DNA from: Mucilaginibacter sp.
GTDB lineage: Bacteria; Bacteroidota; Bacteroidia; Sphingobacteriales; Sphingobacteriaceae
DNA: 64,000 nucleotides
Assembly: GCA_031292485.1 (NCBI GenBank)
Contig: JARLHA010000060.1
Coordinates: 1 to 64,000, forward strand
Reading direction: 5' to 3'
Positions 61,129 to 64,000 of this stretch are shown piece after piece. The first letter of the stretch is position 1; the number at the start of each line of letters is the position of its first letter. The notes under the pieces are model-generated. The model was not told where the DNA came from, made no database searches, and saw only the letters and a list, made by a program, of their open reading frames with translations. Both the position numbers and the translations under genes were made by a program.

Positions 61129-62007
61129 ATGGAAGAGTTCGAAGAAAGCGCATCGGCAAAAAAAACAAAAACGATCTATATATCTACCGTTTTTGGCATT
61201 GCCATGGTATTATCAATGGTGGGCTTACTGGGCCTTATTTTGGTTGAAGCCAACAATCTTTCGAACTATGTGAAAGAAAACATCGTGCTGAATGTTTATG
61301 TGGACGATGCAGCACATGAATCAGATGTATTGCAGTTGCAAAAGCAAATAGAAGCGAATGCCATGGTTAAACAGGCGCAGTATGTGAGCAAAGAACTTGC
61401 TGCCCGTAACCTCCAAAAAGACCTGGGCGAAGATTTTGTAAAGTTTTTAGGCTATAACCCGCTTTCGCAATCAATAGACGTCTATTTAAAGGCCGAATAC
61501 GCAAATAACAATGATATCGGCAAATTTAAAACCGAATTGTTGAAAAACCCGGTAATCAAAGAAGTGAAATACCAAAAATCGCTGGTCGACCAGATGAACG
61601 AAAATATTACCACTATCAGCCTGGTAATTTTGGTTTTTGCGGGGATTTTTGTGGTGCTTTCGGTAGCGCTGATCAATAATACCATCCGCCTGGCCATTTA
61701 TTCGCAGCGTTTTCTCATCAAATCCATGCAATTGGTGGGCGCAACCAAAGGGTTTATCCGCAAGCCATTTTTGTTGTATGGTATCTGGCATGGGATATTA
61801 GGAGCGCTGATCGCTATCCTTATTTTGGTGGGTACGCTTAGCCTGGCCTATAAAGAAATACCCGACCTGGTGATATTACGCAACTACACCGAGTTTGGCC
61901 TTATCTTTATCGTTTTAATTGGCCTGGGCATTTTTATCTCCGGATTCAGTACATTTTTGGCAGTTAACAAGTTTTTACGTTTAAAAATATATAATTTATA
62001 TAGATAA
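61129..62007 (+). CDS. ftsX: Cell division protein FtsX
   Basis: 292 aa. Four TM helices (about 22-44, 160-185, 215-238, 258-280) and a periplasmic loop between TM1 and TM2 (about 45-158, ECD). FtsX with FtsE signals to wall hydrolases at the septum. The FtsE ATPase gene is not adjacent. It is followed by DUF3098 and uppP on the same strand, a typical Bacteroidota order. Confidence 0.92.
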   Translation: MEEFEESASAKKTKTIYISTVFGIAMVLSMVGLLGLILVEANNLSNYVKENIVLNVYVDDAAHESDVLQLQKQIEANAMVKQAQYVSKELAARNLQKDLGEDFVKFLGYNPLSQSIDVYLKAEYANNNDIGKFKTELLKNPVIKEVKYQKSLVDQMNENITTISLVILVFAGIFVVLSVALINNTIRLAIYSQRFLIKSMQLVGATKGFIRKPFLLYGIWHGILGALIAILILVGTLSLAYKEIPDLVILRNYTEFGLIFIVLIGLGIFISGFSTFLAVNKFLRLKIYNLYR

Positions 62008-62069
62008 TTTCGGATGTTCGATTTCGGATTTTGAAGAGTACTAATTCAACAATTCACTAAATAAAAGAT

Positions 62070-62351
62070 ATGGCACAACAACCAATAAAACCACCAACGC
62101 CAGTTAAGTTAGCTGGTGCAGCAAAACCGGCGGCAAAAACACCGGATACCAATTCATTGCATTTTATATTTGACAAGGGCAATTACCGGTTGTTGATTAT
62201 CGCCATAGCGGTAGTGGCGTTTGGGTTTATCCTGATGTCGGGCAATACAGATATTTATAGCACAACCAAAATCGTTATCGCTCCGTTGGTGGTTTTGGGC
62301 GGTTTTGCCATAGGTTTTTTCGCGATATTTAAAAAGCCGGGTAATAGTTGA
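62070..62351 (+). CDS. DUF3098 membrane protein
   Basis: 93 aa. A cytoplasmic Pro/Lys/Ala-rich head (about 1-30), then two TM helices (LLIIAIAVVAFGFILMSG and IAPLVVLGGFAIGFFAIF). Bacteroidota-specific family next to ftsX; function unknown. Confidence 0.88.
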   Translation: MAQQPIKPPTPVKLAGAAKPAAKTPDTNSLHFIFDKGNYRLLIIAIAVVAFGFILMSGNTDIYSTTKIVIAPLVVLGGFAIGFFAIFKKPGNS

Positions 62352-62468
62352 TTAAGTTGATTGAGAGAGTGGTTGATTGAGTTGCATGAACTCAATGGCC
62401 ATGCATCAAATGACCCTTGTACAACTTAATTAACTCAATCCAACACAATCAACTTAATCAACCACTAT
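62349..62468. repeat. Paired TTGATTAAGTTG/AATCAACC word repeat, copy 2
   Basis: Left arm TTGATTAAGTTGATTGAGAG and on to 62390; right arm 62420-62466 with CTTAATTAACTCAATCC and ACTTAATCAACCAC. It can form a long hairpin between DUF3098 and uppP. Confidence 0.75.
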
Positions 62469-62472
62469 TCAC

Positions 62473-63276
62473 ATGAACATTATCCAGGTTATCGTCCTTG
62501 CTATAATTGAAGGATTAACTGAATTTTTGCCAGTTTCTTCAACCGGGCACATGGTTATTACCAGCTCGCTGATGGGTATCAGCAAAGACGAGTTTGTTAA
62601 ACTTTTTGAGATCGTTATCCAGTTAGGCGCCATACTAGCCGTGGTGGTGCTTTATTTTAAACGGTTTTTCCGTTCGGTTGATTTTTATGTAAAGCTGGTG
62701 ATCGGCGTAATCCCTGCGGTTATTTTAGGCCTGTTACTTAAAAAGTATATTGATAAGTTACTTGAAAGCCCGCTCGTAGTTGCTTTTGCCTTTGTTATCG
62801 GAGGCTTCATCCTGCTCTTTGTGGATGATTGGTTCAACAAACCTCAAATTGATGATGAAAGGGAAATCAAACACATGACCGCTTTCAAGATTGGTATTTT
62901 TCAATGTTTGGCAATGATTCCCGGTGTGTCGCGGTCTGCAGCATCCATTGTGGGTGGGATGGCACAAAAGTTGAGCCGAAAGGCCGCGGCCGAATTTTCA
63001 TTTTTCCTGGCCGTGCCTACCATGTTTGGTGCTACCGTAAAGGACCTTTGGGATTTTCATAAAGCCAATACTTTAACGGCCGGCCAAATGCACGATGATA
63101 TTAAATACCTTGTTATTGGCAGCGTAATTGCATTTTTTGTAGCCTTATTAGCTATCAAAAGTTTTATCACGTTTTTGGAAAAGAAAGGCTTTAAGCTTTT
63201 TGGATATTACCGTATTGTTGCCGGGATAGTGATCATCATCCTGTATTTTACAACCACAGCACTGCATAACGGTTGA
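62473..63276 (+). CDS. uppP: Undecaprenyl-diphosphatase UppP (BacA)
   Basis: 267 aa with about 8 TM helices. IIEGLTEFLPVSSTGHM (catalytic Glu region) and the PGVSRSAAS loop are the two BacA motifs. It recycles the lipid carrier of peptidoglycan synthesis in the membrane and gives bacitracin tolerance. Confidence 0.95.
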   Translation: MNIIQVIVLAIIEGLTEFLPVSSTGHMVITSSLMGISKDEFVKLFEIVIQLGAILAVVVLYFKRFFRSVDFYVKLVIGVIPAVILGLLLKKYIDKLLESPLVVAFAFVIGGFILLFVDDWFNKPQIDDEREIKHMTAFKIGIFQCLAMIPGVSRSAASIVGGMAQKLSRKAAAEFSFFLAVPTMFGATVKDLWDFHKANTLTAGQMHDDIKYLVIGSVIAFFVALLAIKSFITFLEKKGFKLFGYYRIVAGIVIIILYFTTTALHNG

Positions 63277-63282
63277 GGAACA

Positions 63283-63380
63283 CCGTAGAGACGCAAAATA
63301 TTGCGTCTCTGATTTTCAGGGTGTGGAGATGCAAAACAGGACGCGCATTTCCAGAGACGCAAAATTTTGCGTCTCTACAT
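63283..63380. repeat. GAGACGCAAAATATTGCGTCTC hairpins
   Basis: Two near-identical palindromes, GTAGAGACGCAAAATATTGC (63288-) and CCAGAGACGCAAAATTTTGC (63352-), each folding on itself to GCGTCTC. They lie between convergent uppP and hflX and probably end both messages. This GAGACGC word is a familiar dispersed repeat. Confidence 0.75.
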
Positions 63381-63396
63381 AAGATCATAATACCAT

Positions 63397-64000
63397 TCAA
63401 TATAGCAGCTGGTCGTAAGGATACCTTTCCACATGCAGGGCTTTTACTTCTTCATATAAAAGTGACCTGAATTCCTCTATATTTTCCTTTTTTGTGGCTG
63501 ATATAAAAATGGCCGGGCTATTGTTTTTGGCCATCCAGCTGTTTTTAAAGTCATGCAGGGTAAGCGGCTCCGCCTGCGCTTCCATTTCGTGCTGAAGCGG
63601 CTTAAAGGCATCAATTTTATTGAATACGGTGATGGTCTTTTTATCAATAGCGCCGATATCTTTCAGGGTTTCGCTTACAGTGCGGATCTGGTCCTCAAAA
63701 TTGGGGTGCGAAATATCCACCACATGCACCAGGATATCCGCTTCGCGTACCTCATCCAGTGTCGACTTAAAACACTCTACCAAATGGTGAGGTAATTTGC
63801 GGATAAATCCTACAGTATCCGACAACAGGAAAGGCACGTTTTCGATCACTACTTTCCTTACAGTGGTGTCCAGTGTTGCAAACAGCTTATTCTCTGCAAA
63901 TACCTCCGATTTGGAGATCATATTCATGATAGTTGATTTGCCCACGTTGGTATAACCCACCAAAGCCACGCGGATTTGCTGGCTGCGATTTTTACGCTGC
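63397..64000 (-). CDS. hflX: GTPase HflX, C-terminal part, runs off the right edge
   Basis: The frame is open to base 64000. QRKNRSQQIRVALVGYTNVG and KST carry the HflX lead-in and G1 loop, DTVGFIRKLPHHLVE is G3, and FNKIDAF is G4. HflX splits stalled ribosomes under stress. The N-terminal domain is beyond the window. Confidence 0.93.
   Translation of the reverse strand, partial: QRKNRSQQIRVALVGYTNVGKSTIMNMISKSEVFAENKLFATLDTTVRKVVIENVPFLLSDTVGFIRKLPHHLVECFKSTLDEVREADILVHVVDISHPNFEDQIRTVSETLKDIGAIDKKTITVFNKIDAFKPLQHEMEAQAEPLTLHDFKNSWMAKNNSPAIFISATKKENIEEFRSLLYEEVKALHVERYPYDQLLY

Overview
The window is about 64 kb of chromosome from a member of the Bacteroidota, most like the Sphingobacteriaceae (Mucilaginibacter or Pedobacter type). 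The reasons are the long SecA (1102 aa) with a Bacteroidota-type insertion, an acpP-fabF-rnc cluster beside an IPExxxVDY-family gene, DUF3098 between ftsX and uppP, many DUF4369/TlpA proteins, TAnnTTTG-type -7 promoter elements and a general lack of Shine-Dalgarno sequences. Most genes are chromosomal housekeeping or family-typical genes.

Left edge (1-0.5 kb): the minus strand runs off the window through the N-terminus of a tyrosine recombinase. It stands next to a tRNA-Glu gene, so the end of an integrated element probably lies to the left. 0.9-2.6 kb: a DUF427 protein and a mercuric-reductase/E3-like flavoprotein. 2.8-7.5 kb: the most interesting block, a tight four-gene operon. It encodes an ABC ATPase, a permease fused to a substrate-binding domain, and the ergothioneine enzymes EgtB and EgtD. 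The transporter resembles the EgtUV ergothioneine importer, but the two halves of its binding domain are in swapped order (circularly permuted). 7.5-11.1 kb: DUF922 protease, SPFH protein, CapA and NlpC/P60 proteins. 11.4-14.2 kb: pyruvate dehydrogenase E1-alpha and E2. 14.4-25 kb: DinB-like and CoA-binding proteins, an SDR, an arginase-fold protein with substituted metal ligands, three tandem DUF4369-TlpA thioredoxins, purD and a JmjC/cupin protein.

25-43.5 kb: secA, SPOR and M20 genes, and a small lipid-type cluster (DUF1475, DUF1295) headed by a frameshifted fatty-acid desaturase remnant. Then come a peroxiredoxin, TetR plus GH20 hexosaminidase, two glucosaminidases, an O-methyltransferase, DUF4407, rhodanese, prohibitin-like and DJ-1/PfpI genes. 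43.6-44.6 kb is a decay zone holding an antitoxin, a PemK/MazF-like toxin gene with a premature stop, a decayed second copy of the DJ-1 gene end and an orphan addiction-module protein. 44.9-64 kb: universal stress protein, RsmI-like methylase, FAD monooxygenase, miaE, a ParE toxin-antitoxin pair, nadD, gmk, yicC, a sulfatase, rnc-fabF-acpP, pyk, ftsX, DUF3098, uppP and a partial hflX at the right edge.

Almost every longer intergenic space is filled with paired, imperfect inverted repeats made of short repeated words. At least ten sequence families are present; several copies act as terminators, one lies in frame inside pdhC and one supplies a likely -33 box for purD. Several genes have the -7 element ending only 3-5 nt before the start codon, which suggests leaderless transcripts.
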